This document shows, piece after piece, positions 32,779 through 41,583 of a stretch of DNA of 54,611 nt. The position numbers and the translations under genes are program-made. Position 1 is the first letter of the stretch; each line of letters begins with the position of its first letter. The notes under the pieces were generated by a model. It worked only from the letters and a program-made list of their open reading frames with translations. It was not told the DNA's origin and ran no database searches. This stretch comes from an uncultured delta proteobacterium (lineage in GTDB: Bacteria; Desulfobacterota; Desulfobulbia; Desulfobulbales; Desulfurivibrionaceae): assembly GCA_903869265.1 (NCBI GenBank), contig CAIPYE010000013.1:1-54611 (forward strand), written 5' to 3'.

Positions 32779-33492
32779 ATGTCGAGGCCCGTTGTCTGGG
32801 TCCTGTCTAAAGCCGTTGCCCTCATACCGATGGTCGTTGTTGTGCTCGGGTTTGCCGGCTGTGGGTTGTCCGGGAGCAGTGCCGGCGATGGCGTCAGGGA
32901 ATTTTTCACCCCGACGGATGTCAGCATCATTCGCCATCATATGCAGCAGTATCGCAGTTCCTTGCGGAATTTTACCACACGTCTGTACGCCAAAAACCCC
33001 AAATACGAGAAAGATCCGGCCCAGCAGCAGAAAAAGATTGATTCCATCTATGGATCTCTGCCCACCGGGGAACAGGTCTATGCCTTCAAGCCTTCCCATG
33101 AGATACTCACTGCGGCGTTTCAAGGGGAGGTTGCCGAGCCGGACCGGGTATACCTGCTGAGCCTTGGGTTGTGGAAAAGCATCCAGGAAGCTTATAATAT
33201 TAAAAATGGGGATCTTTTTCTGAGTGGTCTTCAGGTTTCCCTGGAGCGGTTGCAGCGGCTTCACTATAATGTCAGTCAGGTGAATTGGCGGCTGAAGACA
33301 TACAAGGACAAGAACGGGAAGCTGCTGTTTATCACCAACCAAGCAGGGGAAGACGGCTACATCAATATGGGCTACGAGGTTATCATGACCCAGATTCTCA
33401 CCCGCATTGAGGATGATATCATCATGCGGGGAGGGCTGCCGGGGCAATACATGTTCAAGATGTCCACCCTGTTCATCGGCATCATCATCTGA
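32779..33492 (+). CDS. Putative lipoprotein of unknown function
   Basis: A 237-aa precursor. It has a signal peptide with hydrophobic core (VVVVLGFAGC, likely lipid Cys), then a mainly helical, polar domain without recognisable motifs. Residues such as IRHHMQQYRSSLRNFTTRLY and the C-terminal hydrophobic TLFIGIII stand out. The ATG at 32779 follows GAGGTGGTG; a GTG at 32761 is possible. It is convergent with the DnaJ-like gene. No family is recognised. Confidence 0.7.
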   Translation: MSRPVVWVLSKAVALIPMVVVVLGFAGCGLSGSSAGDGVREFFTPTDVSIIRHHMQQYRSSLRNFTTRLYAKNPKYEKDPAQQQKKIDSIYGSLPTGEQVYAFKPSHEILTAAFQGEVAEPDRVYLLSLGLWKSIQEAYNIKNGDLFLSGLQVSLERLQRLHYNVSQVNWRLKTYKDKNGKLLFITNQAGEDGYINMGYEVIMTQILTRIEDDIIMRGGLPGQYMFKMSTLFIGIII

Positions 33493-33504
33493 GCGCGGCA
33501 AGCT

Positions 33505-34443
33505 CTACAATCCGGATTCCTTCAATTTATCCACCAGCTCTTTCTGTTCATCCGACAGGGCTTTCGGCACCGCCACCAAGATTTTCACCAACAAATCTCC
33601 CCGCGCTCCTCCCTGGCTGTCCGGTAACCCGTGTTTGCGCAGGCGCAGTTTTGCTTGGGGCTGGCAGCCCGGCGGAACCTTGACTTTGAGCTGCTTTCCT
33701 TCCAGGGTCGGAACTTCCACCTCTGCGCCAAGTACGGCGGAGCTGTAAGGTATTTGCAGATCCATGCTGAGATGGGAGCCTTCCCGGACAAAGGTCGGGT
33801 GCGGCTCGACCCTGATCAGCAGATACAGGTCGCCCGACGGCCCGCCCATGGGGGAAGGGGATCCCTTGCCAGAAATCCGTAGTTTTTTGCCGGTCTCGAT
33901 TCCGGCGGGGATTTTCACGGAAACCTTCTCTGCCGCACCGCCGCGGCCAAGGGAGATGGTTTTTTCTGCGCCGGTCAGCACTTCGCTAAGGGTGATCGGC
34001 AGTTCCAGGGAAAGATCATTGCCCTTCACCTGTTGCTGCTGGCGGAAATCCTGAAAGCCTTGGCTGGACCGTCCGCCTGCTCCTGGCTGGCGGAACATCT
34101 CCTCGAAGCCGCCCATCCCGCCGGAACTCCGAAAGGTGGCGCGGCCCCCGCCGAAGTTGATCCCGAATTCGCGCAGGATATCGCCCAGATCGGCGTTGCG
34201 GAAGATATCCTCCTGGGAATAGCGCTGCTGGAACCCGGCGGAGCCAACGGTGTCGTATTGCTGCCGCTTTTCCTTGTCGGAGAGAACGGCGTACGCCTCG
34301 CTGATTTTCTTAAACTGCTCCTCCGCGTCCTTATTTCCCTTGTTGCGGTCCGGGTGGTGCTTGAGGGCAAGTTTGCGGTAGGCTTTCTTGATTTCCTCCG
34401 GGGTAGCGTTTTTTTCTACACCGAGCAATTTATAGTAATCCAT
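33505..34443 (-). CDS. DnaJ-like co-chaperone (CbpA type)
   Basis: A 312-aa type II J-protein. The N-terminal J domain has HPD (about 30-32, KHHPDRNKG). A Gly/Phe-rich linker follows (about 75-135), then two beta-barrel client-binding domains with no zinc-finger Cys repeats, and a short C-terminal dimer helix. It should stimulate DnaK. It follows ssb in the same direction after about 60 bases. No dnaK or grpE lies here, so it is likely a secondary J-protein. Confidence 0.92.
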   Translation of the reverse strand: MDYYKLLGVEKNATPEEIKKAYRKLALKHHPDRNKGNKDAEEQFKKISEAYAVLSDKEKRQQYDTVGSAGFQQRYSQEDIFRNADLGDILREFGINFGGGRATFRSSGGMGGFEEMFRQPGAGGRSSQGFQDFRQQQQVKGNDLSLELPITLSEVLTGAEKTISLGRGGAAEKVSVKIPAGIETGKKLRISGKGSPSPMGGPSGDLYLLIRVEPHPTFVREGSHLSMDLQIPYSSAVLGAEVEVPTLEGKQLKVKVPPGCQPQAKLRLRKHGLPDSQGGARGDLLVKILVAVPKALSDEQKELVDKLKESGL

Positions 34444-34502
34444 ACCTGGCCTGCCTGCCTGTCTTGGCTTCTGTCATTGAATTGTCTTGCTGTAACGAGC
34501 TG

Positions 34503-34913
34503 CTAGAACGGAACGTCATCACCCATGACCGGCTCGGGAAAAGGCTGATCGTTGTACTGCTGAGACTGCGAAGAATCTCCGCTGCTGCCACGGGGAGAGA
34601 GCATTTTCATCTCCCTGGCCACGATCTCGGTGGTGTATTTGGTGTTGCCGTCTTTGTCCTCCCATTTGCGGGTTTGCAGCCTCCCTTCGATGAAAACCTT
34701 GGAGCCCTTTGACAGGTACTCGCCGCAAATCTCTCCCAAGCGGCCAAAAGCCACGATCCGGTGCCATTCGGTCAACTCTTCCTTGGTGCCGTCCTGTTTC
34801 TTCCAGGTTTCCGTTGTGGCGACATTGAAGCTGGCGATGGCGGCTCCTGCCTGCGAGTAACGGACTTCCGGGTCTTTGCCAAGGTTGCCGATGAGGATGA
34901 CTTTATTGACCAT
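34503..34913 (-). CDS. ssb: Single-stranded DNA-binding protein
   Basis: A 136-aa SSB. The OB fold covers residues 1-105 ([47 protein letters not shown]). A Gln/Ser-rich linker and the conserved acidic tip MGDDVPF follow, the docking tail for partner proteins. AAGGAG sits eight bases before the ATG. A structured leader with a T8 tract lies directly upstream, suggesting regulated read-through. Confidence 0.96.
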   Translation of the reverse strand: MVNKVILIGNLGKDPEVRYSQAGAAIASFNVATTETWKKQDGTKEELTEWHRIVAFGRLGEICGEYLSKGSKVFIEGRLQTRKWEDKDGNTKYTTEIVAREMKMLSPRGSSGDSSQSQQYNDQPFPEPVMGDDVPF

Positions 34914-34944
34914 TTCTTCTCCTTATATTCTCGATCAGATTTAC

Positions 34945-34982
34945 AAAAAAAATGAGGCGTTGTCTTGAAAGCCCGCCCATCA
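34945..34982 (-). terminator. Terminator-like hairpin before ssb
   Basis: On the minus strand, ATGGGCG and CGCCTCA form an imperfect 7-pair stem with one bulge. A T8 run follows (34952-34945), ending about 20 bases before the ssb Shine-Dalgarno. It is weaker than the greA and hydrogenase examples. Confidence 0.4.
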
Positions 34983-35046
34983 TAACGGCTATTGCCGGAG
35001 CCTGCACCAACCTTTTCCGGGGCACCCTGGTTTCCGTGCGTGATGG
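34977..35046 (-). ncRNA. Candidate three-way-junction leader RNA of ssb
   Basis: The minus-strand RNA can fold with P1 CCATCA/TGATGG (35046-35041 with 34982-34977). P2 is GCAC/GTGC extended by AACC/GGTT (35039-35029 with 35012-35004). P3 is GGCT/AGCC (35002-34999 with 34990-34987). It lies between a plausible ssb promoter and the T8 hairpin. It does not match a riboswitch class I can name. Confidence 0.35.
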
Positions 35047-35063
35047 TCGCGGCACGATATCCC

Positions 35064-35092
35064 ATAGTAAGGATCGCCTTGGTAAAAATCAA
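35064..35092 (-). promoter_or_regulatory. Probable ssb promoter
   Basis: On the minus strand TTGATT (35092-35087), a 17-base spacer, and TACTAT (35069-35064). The transcript would carry a leader of roughly 140 bases before the ssb ATG. Confidence 0.5.
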
Positions 35093-35146
35093 CACCCAAA
35101 AGGTTGGGGCACGGAATTGGCATCAGTACGAATTATGGCGTTGTGC

Positions 35147-36286
35147 TCAGGGCTGTCCGCATTTTGTCCGGGCAGCCAGGTCGAGCATGGCGGGTAAGCC
35201 GCCTTTTTCTTCCGGGATGAAACCAAAGACATCCTGCCAAATCTCGTCGCTTTCCATGCAGAAATACAGGCAGGTGTCTGGGGCCAGGTGGCGGAAAAGA
35301 TGGTGCGCCAGGTGTCGGTACATCTCCGTGCGCAGGGGTCGGAAATAACGGAATTTGTTGTCCAGTCCCAGAACAAACTCTTCATGGAAGAAACGGGATC
35401 TGGGGAACCGTCCGGTGGCAATGCCTTTCAGAGCGGGGAGAAAACGCAGTGCTCCCATGCTGATCCAGACGATGCTTGCCGCAGGAACCGTGGCAAAGAG
35501 CCGGTCAATGGTCTCTTTGTAGCCGTTTTCCCAGCCGGGATGATAGATGATCGGGTCAAAATGAAAGGCCAGTTTGTAGCCCCATTCGGCGCATTGGGCT
35601 GCCGCAGCCAGACGCTGGTCCAGGGTGGCGGTGCGCAGCTCTTCCTTGGCCATGATTTCCGTGCTGTTGAGCGACCAGGCCATGATGGTGCGACCGCCAT
35701 GCTCGCAGTGCTGGAGGTTGTCCAGGGCAACGGCTTTGGATTTGAGCTCAAGCACCGCGTTGGGCTGGTCCTGGAAAAATTCAATGAGGATCCGGCTCAA
35801 ACCCGTGACCCGGTCCAGGGCCATGCTGTCGGTGAATTCGCCGGTGCCGATGCGTCGAAAGGTCTGCGGGGTCTCGGTAAAGGTGGCGGTGAGTTCGGCC
35901 AGCAGATCATCGGTATTCACAAAAAAAGAAAGCCAGGGGTTGTTCAGATAGGCCTGCAGGATGCAGTACACGCAGTCCATGGGACAGTTCATGCCCACAT
36001 TGAGCACCTGGTAGTCGCAGCAGCGGTATTCCCTGGTCGCCGGGCAGGGCTTGAGAAAGCGGCCCCGGTTTTTGCAAAGGACCAAGTGTTTTTTCCCGCT
36101 GGTGAGGCTGTTGGGTCCGTGTTTGGCTACGGAAAGGTCCGGGCCGGAGCGGGACGGAATAATCCGCGCATCCCGGCCCGGAAGATTGGCCAGGATATTT
36201 CTGGTAAGCGGCAGATCCCGGCAGTCCTCTTCCACATAGACATGCTGGATAATGCTGGCCGGATCGAGAAGGGCAGTCTGCGGCAT
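35147..36286 (-). CDS. SPL-family radical SAM protein
   Basis: A 379-aa radical SAM enzyme related to spore photoproduct lyase. The [4Fe-4S] motif is CPMDCVYC (C-x3-C-x2-C, about 121-128), followed by LQAYLNNP, RIGTGEFTDS and LKSKA as in the SPL fold. A YRCCDYQVLNVG stretch precedes the cluster. In a non-spore-former the role would be DNA-lesion or unknown radical chemistry. The ATG at 36286 has AAGGAAG upstream. Its promoter region contains a palindrome and faces the hydrogenase operon. Confidence 0.88.
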   Translation of the reverse strand: MPQTALLDPASIIQHVYVEEDCRDLPLTRNILANLPGRDARIIPSRSGPDLSVAKHGPNSLTSGKKHLVLCKNRGRFLKPCPATREYRCCDYQVLNVGMNCPMDCVYCILQAYLNNPWLSFFVNTDDLLAELTATFTETPQTFRRIGTGEFTDSMALDRVTGLSRILIEFFQDQPNAVLELKSKAVALDNLQHCEHGGRTIMAWSLNSTEIMAKEELRTATLDQRLAAAAQCAEWGYKLAFHFDPIIYHPGWENGYKETIDRLFATVPAASIVWISMGALRFLPALKGIATGRFPRSRFFHEEFVLGLDNKFRYFRPLRTEMYRHLAHHLFRHLAPDTCLYFCMESDEIWQDVFGFIPEEKGGLPAMLDLAARTKCGQP

Positions 36287-36389
36287 GGTGTTGGCTTCCT
36301 TGTTTGCGTTTTGGTTGCGGCACCATACCGTAAAGAATCTGGGCGGCCAACGAGAAAATTCTTGACTGGTGGTCGGAAAGTGCACTACC

Positions 36390-36418
36390 ATTTTATAGGT
36401 GTTTATACCTAGTCAATA
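36390..36418 (-). promoter_or_regulatory. Probable SPL promoter with spacer palindrome
   Basis: Minus-strand TTGACT and TAAAAT boxes lie 15 bases apart. The spacer contains TAGGTATAAACACCTA (36411-36396), an inverted repeat with one mismatch. A protein bound there would occlude the promoter. The box spacing is short, so the assignment is tentative. Confidence 0.4.
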
Positions 36419-36490
36419 GTGCTTGACTTGTGACGTACATTTATGATGCAATAATGGACAATCTTTTGAAGTTCCGCTGTTATTTGGTAA

Positions 36491-36503
36491 GGGGTTATAC
36501 CCC
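36491..36503. promoter_or_regulatory. Perfect inverted repeat before hybO
   Basis: GGGGTTATACCCC is a 5+3+5 perfect inverted repeat. It ends about 8 bases before the hybO Shine-Dalgarno (AAAGAGG). It could act as an operator or as an RNA hairpin limiting translation of the hydrogenase operon. Confidence 0.45.
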
Positions 36504-36524
36504 ACACACGTAAAGAGGCGAACG

Positions 36525-37649
36525 ATGAAAGAGCAGGATTTTGCCAGGGTCAGTGAGCGTCTGAACGGGATATCCCGTCGTGATTTCATGAAGTTCTGCA
36601 CGGTGATGGCCGCTGGCATGGGGCTGCCCCTTGAGTTTGCGCCGCAGATCGCGGCGGCGGTCACGGCTCCGCAACGTCCTCCGGTGATCTGGCTATCCGG
36701 CTCAGGTTGTACCGGTTGCACCGAATCGCTGCTGCGCCCCTCCCATCCCTCCCTTGAGCATCTTATTCTTGACCTTATCTCTCTGGATTACAATGAAACC
36801 CTCAATACCGGAGCCGGGCATCAGGCGGAAGCTGCCTTGCAGTCCTCGATTCAGAAGAATGCCGGCAAGTTCATCCTGGTGGTGGAAGGGGCCATTCCTG
36901 TAAAGGATAACGGCGTGTACTGCATGATCGGCGGCAAGCCTTTCACTGAAATCGTGCGCGATACCGCAGCCAAGGCCGCCGCCGTTATCGCCATTGGCTC
37001 GTGCGCCTCCTGGGGCGGGGTTGCCGCGGCAAAGCCAAACCCCACCGGCGCCATGGGTGCGCCGGAGTTTCTCAAGGGCAAGACCGTGGTGACGATTCCC
37101 GGATGTCCGCCCAATGCCTATAATTTTCTTTCCACCGTGATCCATTTTCTGACCTTTAAAAAATTGCCTGCTCTTGATGAAAAAGGGAGACCGAAATTCG
37201 CCTATGGCCGCCTCATTCACGAAAACTGCGAACGCAGACCCCATTTCGACGCGGGCCGTTTTGCCATCAAGTTCGGCGACGATGGGCATCGCAAAGGTTA
37301 TTGTCTGTACAAGCTCGGTTGCAAGGGGCCGATGACCTTTGCCAATTGTCCGGCCATTCTTTTTAACGATGTGGGTCCAGGCGCCTGGCCCGTGGGCACC
37401 GGGCATCCCTGTTTCGGCTGCACCGAGGAAGGGGTTGGTTTTAATATCCCTCTGCATACCCAGGCCGACTTGAAATACATCACTCCTGGGGCTGCGTATC
37501 CGCACATTGTCTCCGAGCGGGGGGAGGGCGCCTCGGTGGGCGCGGTGGCCCTTGTTGCCGGGGTGGCTGGCGTGGCATTGGGAGCCGGGGTAGCGGTTGC
37601 CAAGAACCTTGGCAAGCCCGGGCAAGGGTCTTCCTCAGAGGGAGAATAG
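36525..37649 (+). CDS. hybO: [NiFe] hydrogenase small subunit (HybO type)
   Basis: 374 aa, exported by Tat (SRRDFMKFC at 17-25). Fe-S ligands: proximal Cys62/Cys65 (GCTGC), GSCASWGG and GCPPN; distal His/Cys in HENCERRPHFDAGRF and YCLYKLGCKG; medial NCPAILFN and HPCFGCTE. The extra proximal cysteines of O2-tolerant enzymes are absent, with Gly at both places. A C-terminal membrane anchor (about 336-358) matches HybO. It starts a hybO-hybA-hybB-hybC operon, group 1 uptake type with a quinone-linked membrane module. Confidence 0.95.
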   Translation: MKEQDFARVSERLNGISRRDFMKFCTVMAAGMGLPLEFAPQIAAAVTAPQRPPVIWLSGSGCTGCTESLLRPSHPSLEHLILDLISLDYNETLNTGAGHQAEAALQSSIQKNAGKFILVVEGAIPVKDNGVYCMIGGKPFTEIVRDTAAKAAAVIAIGSCASWGGVAAAKPNPTGAMGAPEFLKGKTVVTIPGCPPNAYNFLSTVIHFLTFKKLPALDEKGRPKFAYGRLIHENCERRPHFDAGRFAIKFGDDGHRKGYCLYKLGCKGPMTFANCPAILFNDVGPGAWPVGTGHPCFGCTEEGVGFNIPLHTQADLKYITPGAAYPHIVSERGEGASVGAVALVAGVAGVALGAGVAVAKNLGKPGQGSSSEGE

Positions 37650-37653
37650 GGTT

Positions 37654-38604
37654 ATGAAGATACGACGCAGGGATTTTTTAAAAGGGATCGCAGCCAGCGG
37701 TCTGTTGGTGGCTGCGGAGCAAAACCCGGCCCAGGCCAAACGGGCCCGGAAGGATCTTCCCCCCAATGCCGTTGGTATCCTGTACGATTCCACCCTCTGT
37801 ATCGGCTGCAAGGTCTGTGTGTATGCCTGCAAACAGGCCAACAACATGCCGGCGGAACACACTAAGGCCAACGAGCCGATGTGGGATGACCCCCAGGATC
37901 TATCCGCCAAAACCCTGAATATCATCAAGCGCTACGGCGTTGAGGGGCCCAAAGACTCGGTCGCGGGGTTTGCCTTTATCAAACGGCACTGCATGCACTG
38001 CCTTGATCCCGCATGCGTTTCAGCCTGTCCGGCCTCGGCGCTGGTGAAAAATCCCGAGAACGGGGTGGTGACGTACAACAAAAAAGCCTGCATTGGTTGC
38101 CGCTACTGTCAGGTGGCCTGTCCCTATAATATCCCCAAATTTGAGTGGGATTCGCCTTTCCCGGAGATTGTCAAGTGCCAGATGTGCGCCCATATCCTGG
38201 CCAAGGGCGGGATTTCCGCCTGCTGTGCTGCCTGCCCCACCGGGGCTTCCCTGTTCGGGCCGGTGGAAAAGCTGCGGATAGAGGCCAAGCGGCGGCTGAG
38301 CATGACGCCTGGAGAGTATTACGATTTTCCGGTGGCCAATATCGAGTCCACCGAGGTGCAGCAGCACCGGGCAGGTGGATATGTTCAGCATGTGTATGGC
38401 GAGCGGGAGCTCGGCGGCTCTCAAGTTCTCTATCTGGCCGGAGTGCCGTTTGCCAATCTCGGCCTGCCCGATCTGCCCGAGGATTCCTATGTGGCCCTGG
38501 CGGACGGCATCCAGTACGCCATTTACAAGGGCATGGTCTATCCCCTCGTGGTCCTGGGCGGTTTGATCTATATCATCCGGAACAGGGAAGAGAAAAAAGA
38601 GTAG
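37654..38604 (+). CDS. hybA: Hydrogenase ferredoxin-like subunit (HybA type)
   Basis: 316 aa with a Tat signal (RRRDFLKGIA). Four [4Fe-4S] Cys clusters: CIGCKVCVYACKQ, CMHCLDPACVSACP, CIGCRYCQVACPYN, and CQMC...CCAACP. A C-terminal membrane helix (about 290-308) anchors it, as in E. coli HybA. It carries electrons from HybO to the membrane subunit HybB. The ATG at 37654 lies four bases after hybO, with a GGGAGAA Shine-Dalgarno; an open frame further upstream overlaps hybO and is not used. Confidence 0.93.
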   Translation: MKIRRRDFLKGIAASGLLVAAEQNPAQAKRARKDLPPNAVGILYDSTLCIGCKVCVYACKQANNMPAEHTKANEPMWDDPQDLSAKTLNIIKRYGVEGPKDSVAGFAFIKRHCMHCLDPACVSACPASALVKNPENGVVTYNKKACIGCRYCQVACPYNIPKFEWDSPFPEIVKCQMCAHILAKGGISACCAACPTGASLFGPVEKLRIEAKRRLSMTPGEYYDFPVANIESTEVQQHRAGGYVQHVYGERELGGSQVLYLAGVPFANLGLPDLPEDSYVALADGIQYAIYKGMVYPLVVLGGLIYIIRNREEKKE

Positions 38605-38644
38605 GGGCTTGAGGCTCTGACTTTTCAAGGAAAGGAGTGTTCCC

Positions 38645-39781
38645 ATGCAGGAGAGACAAGCATTAGGAGGCAGGTTGCTGACCGTGCCCTTCAAGGTGTG
38701 CGCCGCTATCGTGCTCATAGGTCTTTTTTTCCTCGGCAAACGGTTCATCTTTGGCATCGGTTCGGTTACCAACTTGAACGACGGCTATCCATGGGGAATC
38801 TGGATCGCCTATGATGTGGTGGTGGGTACGGCCCTGGCCTGCGCTGGGTATTCCATCGCCTTGCTTGTTTATGTGTTCAATAAGGGTGAATATTCGCCCC
38901 TGGTGCGCCCCGCCTTGATGACCAGCATGTTCGGCTACACCCTGGCCGGGGTCTCGGTTATTTTCGACATTGGTCGGTATTGGCAGGGCTACAATATCTT
39001 CCTGCCCTGGCTCAGCAATCTGCATTCGGTCATGTTTGAGGTTGCGCTGTGCATCGGCACCTATATTCTGGTGCTGTGGATGGAGTTTGCCCCGACCATG
39101 CTGGAAAAATTCAAGGCGGATGAGTTGAAGGCCAGACTTAACAGGGTCATTTTCGTGTTCATCGCTTTGGGTGTTCTTCTGCCCACCATGCATCAGTCCT
39201 CGTTGGGCACTATGATGCTCATGGCCGGGCACAAACTTTCGCCCCTTTGGTGGAGCGGCTTTCTGCCCCTGCTTTTTCTCATCACCGCCGTGGTCATCGG
39301 CTATGCCGCAGTGATTTTTGAGTCGCTCGTATCCTCCATTGCTTTCAAGCGGCCGCTGGAGATGCACCTGCTGAGCAAGATCTCGGCGTTCATGCCTTGG
39401 ATGCTTGGCCTCTATCTGGTGGTCCGGATCGAGGACGTGAACCTGCGTGGCTATCTGCCCCTGGCCTTTGACGGAGGACTTCTGGGCAACCTCTTCCTTC
39501 TGGAAAATTTATTGTTTCTGGCCGCCTTGCTGATTCTGGCCTATCCTAATAATCGGCAGAGTCCGCGCCTTTTGTTTATCGCTTCCTGTGCCATGCTGCT
39601 GGGTGGGGGCATGTACCGTTTCAACACCTACATTGTCGGTTTTGATCCCGGCACCGGCTGGCGGTATTTCCCCTCGGTGCCGGAACTGTTTATCACCTTC
39701 GGGATCATTGCTGCGGAAGTGATGGTCTATCTGTGGTTTGTCAAGAACTTGCCGGTATTGCCCAGACTCAAAAAAGCATAA
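38645..39781 (+). CDS. hybB: Quinone-reactive membrane subunit (HybB/NrfD family)
   Basis: A 378-aa polytopic inner-membrane protein with about ten hydrophobic helices. Family features include the N-terminal DGYPWGIWIAYDVV (about 38-51) and MHQSSLGTMMLMAGHKLSPLWW (about 183-204). HybB/NrfD proteins exchange electrons between a periplasmic Fe-S subunit and quinone and may move protons. AAGGAG precedes the ATG at 38645. It has no heme motif, unlike the HyaC cytochrome b partner of other hydrogenases. Confidence 0.92.
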   Translation: MQERQALGGRLLTVPFKVCAAIVLIGLFFLGKRFIFGIGSVTNLNDGYPWGIWIAYDVVVGTALACAGYSIALLVYVFNKGEYSPLVRPALMTSMFGYTLAGVSVIFDIGRYWQGYNIFLPWLSNLHSVMFEVALCIGTYILVLWMEFAPTMLEKFKADELKARLNRVIFVFIALGVLLPTMHQSSLGTMMLMAGHKLSPLWWSGFLPLLFLITAVVIGYAAVIFESLVSSIAFKRPLEMHLLSKISAFMPWMLGLYLVVRIEDVNLRGYLPLAFDGGLLGNLFLLENLLFLAALLILAYPNNRQSPRLLFIASCAMLLGGGMYRFNTYIVGFDPGTGWRYFPSVPELFITFGIIAAEVMVYLWFVKNLPVLPRLKKA

Positions 39782-39808
39782 TAATATATACCCTGAAGGA
39801 GAGTGTTC

Positions 39809-41512
39809 ATGGCTAAGAGAATCGTCGTTGATCCCATCACCAGAATCGAAGGGCATCTCCGGATTGATTGCGAGATTGACAATGGCCGGATAACCAAGGC
39901 CTGGTCCTCTGGCCAGATGTGGCGTGGAATCGAGTTGATCCTCCAGGGACGTGATCCGCGTGATGCCTGGATTTTCACCCAGCGGATCTGCGGAGTCTGC
40001 ACCACCGTGCACGCCATTGCCTCGGTGCGGGCCGTGGAGAATGCCCTGAACCTGGAGGTGCCGCTCAACGCCCAGTACATCCGAAACATGATCGTCGGTG
40101 CCCACGGGATATTTGACCATATCGTGCACTTTTATCATCTTTCCGCCTTGGACTGGGTCGACATCGTTTCCGCCCTCAAGGGCAGTCCCAAGGGGGCCGC
40201 TGCCCTTGGTCAGCAGCTTTCCCCCTGGCCTCGCAACAGCGAACAGGAAATCAAGGCGGTGCAGGAAAAACTGAAAGGGTTTGTCGGCAGCGGCCAGCTT
40301 GGCATCTTTGCCAGTGGCTACTGGGGGCATCCGGCCATGAAGCTCTCCCCGGATGTCAATCTGCTCGCCGCCACTCATTATTTCCAGGCCCTGGAGTATC
40401 AGCGAAAGATTAACAAGGTCGTGGCCATTCTCGGCAGCAAGACCCCGCATATCCAGAACATGGCTGTGGGTGGGGTGGCTAACCCCATCAATCCGGACAG
40501 CCAGTCTACTCTGACCATTGAGCGGCTTCTCTACATCAAGACCCTGATCGATGAGGTCGGGGATTTCATCAAGAATGTCTACATGGTCGATGTTGCCGCC
40601 ATCGGCGCTTTTTATGCCGACTGGACCAAGTATGGAGCCGGTGTGACCAATTATCTCTCGGTGCCGGATATGCCCCTGGACACCAAAGGGACCGTGTTTG
40701 ACCTTCCCGGCGGGTACATTGGTGATGGAAAGGTGGGATCGTTTAAGCCGATCACGAGCTTCAACGACGATTTTTTCAAGCAGGGGGTAAAAGAGGGGAT
40801 CAAGCATTCATGGTACAAGGGAGACTGGGACCGTCATCCCTGGGAAGAGGAGACCGTGCCCCAGCATACCGATTTTCAGGACAACGGCAAATATTCCTGG
40901 GTCAAGTCACCGACCTTCAATGGAAAACCGGCCCAGGTCGGGCCGCTGGCAAATGTATTGGGCATGTATGCCGCAGGGCATGGGCCTACTAAAAGGTATA
41001 CCGACATTATGCTGGAAACAGTGAGTAAACTTGCCGGAGCCAAGGTCGGGATCGAGGCCCTCCATTCCACCATAGGCCGACATGCGGCAAGGTCGGTGCG
41101 CTGCGCCGTGCTGCACGACTCCCTGCTTGGCCAGTGGCAATCTCTGATGGACAACATTGGCCGGGGGGATTATGCAACCTTCAACCAGCCGGTGTTCCCG
41201 AAGGGCGAACAGCGTGGGATGGGTTTTCATGAGGCGCCGCGCGGAATGTTGTCTCACTGGGTCGTGATCCAGGATGGCAAGATCAAGAATTATCAGTGCG
41301 TTGTGCCCTCAACCTGGAACGCCGGGCCCAGAAATAACAATGATGCGCCTGGGCCATACGAAGCCTCGCTGGTGGGCAACCCGGTGGCTGATCCGGAAAA
41401 ACCCCTTGAGGTGTTGCGCACGGTCCATTCCTTTGACCCGTGTCTTGCCTGCGCCATCCACCTTTTGGACCCGGAGAGCCGGGAAATCGTCACCGTCAGG
41501 ACTGTAGCATAA
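39809..41512 (+). CDS. hybC: [NiFe] hydrogenase large subunit (HybC type)
   Basis: 567 aa. L1 nickel motif RICGVCTTVH (Cys61, Cys64); L2/L5 motif DPCLACAIH (Cys545, Cys548, His551). Sixteen residues follow His551 and would be removed by the maturation protease after nickel insertion. It has no signal peptide and is exported with HybO's Tat signal. AAGGAG lies seven bases before the ATG at 39809; a GTG two codons earlier is less likely. A strong terminator follows at 41534-41573. Confidence 0.96.
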   Translation: MAKRIVVDPITRIEGHLRIDCEIDNGRITKAWSSGQMWRGIELILQGRDPRDAWIFTQRICGVCTTVHAIASVRAVENALNLEVPLNAQYIRNMIVGAHGIFDHIVHFYHLSALDWVDIVSALKGSPKGAAALGQQLSPWPRNSEQEIKAVQEKLKGFVGSGQLGIFASGYWGHPAMKLSPDVNLLAATHYFQALEYQRKINKVVAILGSKTPHIQNMAVGGVANPINPDSQSTLTIERLLYIKTLIDEVGDFIKNVYMVDVAAIGAFYADWTKYGAGVTNYLSVPDMPLDTKGTVFDLPGGYIGDGKVGSFKPITSFNDDFFKQGVKEGIKHSWYKGDWDRHPWEEETVPQHTDFQDNGKYSWVKSPTFNGKPAQVGPLANVLGMYAAGHGPTKRYTDIMLETVSKLAGAKVGIEALHSTIGRHAARSVRCAVLHDSLLGQWQSLMDNIGRGDYATFNQPVFPKGEQRGMGFHEAPRGMLSHWVVIQDGKIKNYQCVVPSTWNAGPRNNNDAPGPYEASLVGNPVADPEKPLEVLRTVHSFDPCLACAIHLLDPESREIVTVRTVA

Positions 41513-41533
41513 TTGTTGTTTGAAATATCTATT

Positions 41534-41573
41534 AAAAACAGGCCGTCCCGACAACCGGGACGGCCTGTTTTTT
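41534..41573 (+). terminator. Strong intrinsic terminator between hybC and the protease gene
   Basis: A perfect 15-bp stem (AAACAGGCCGTCCCG with its complement, 41536-41570), a 5-base loop and a T6 run ending at 41573. The next gene's Shine-Dalgarno AAGGAGG begins at 41574, so it abuts the terminator. There is no space for a promoter before the ATG at 41584. Confidence 0.9.
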
Positions 41574-41583
41574 AAGGAGGCGT

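Noticed and set aside
34977-35046. A canonical c-di-GMP-I (GEMM) riboswitch before ssb
   Set aside because: It shares CACGCAC, AAACC and CTCCGGC but lacks the GCAAAGCC ligand-binding stretch and the usual GNRA tetraloop spacing. It is kept only as an unclassified structured leader.
36455-36470. A sigma-54-like promoter (TGGACAATCTTTTGAA) upstream of hybO
   Set aside because: The -24 GG is present, but the invariant -12 GC is GA and the rest of the -24 element is poor. No bacterial enhancer-binding regulator gene is adjacent.
39509-40807. A 432-codon open frame antisense to hybC
   Set aside because: The large-subunit motifs on the plus strand define the real gene. The antisense product has no recognisable fold.
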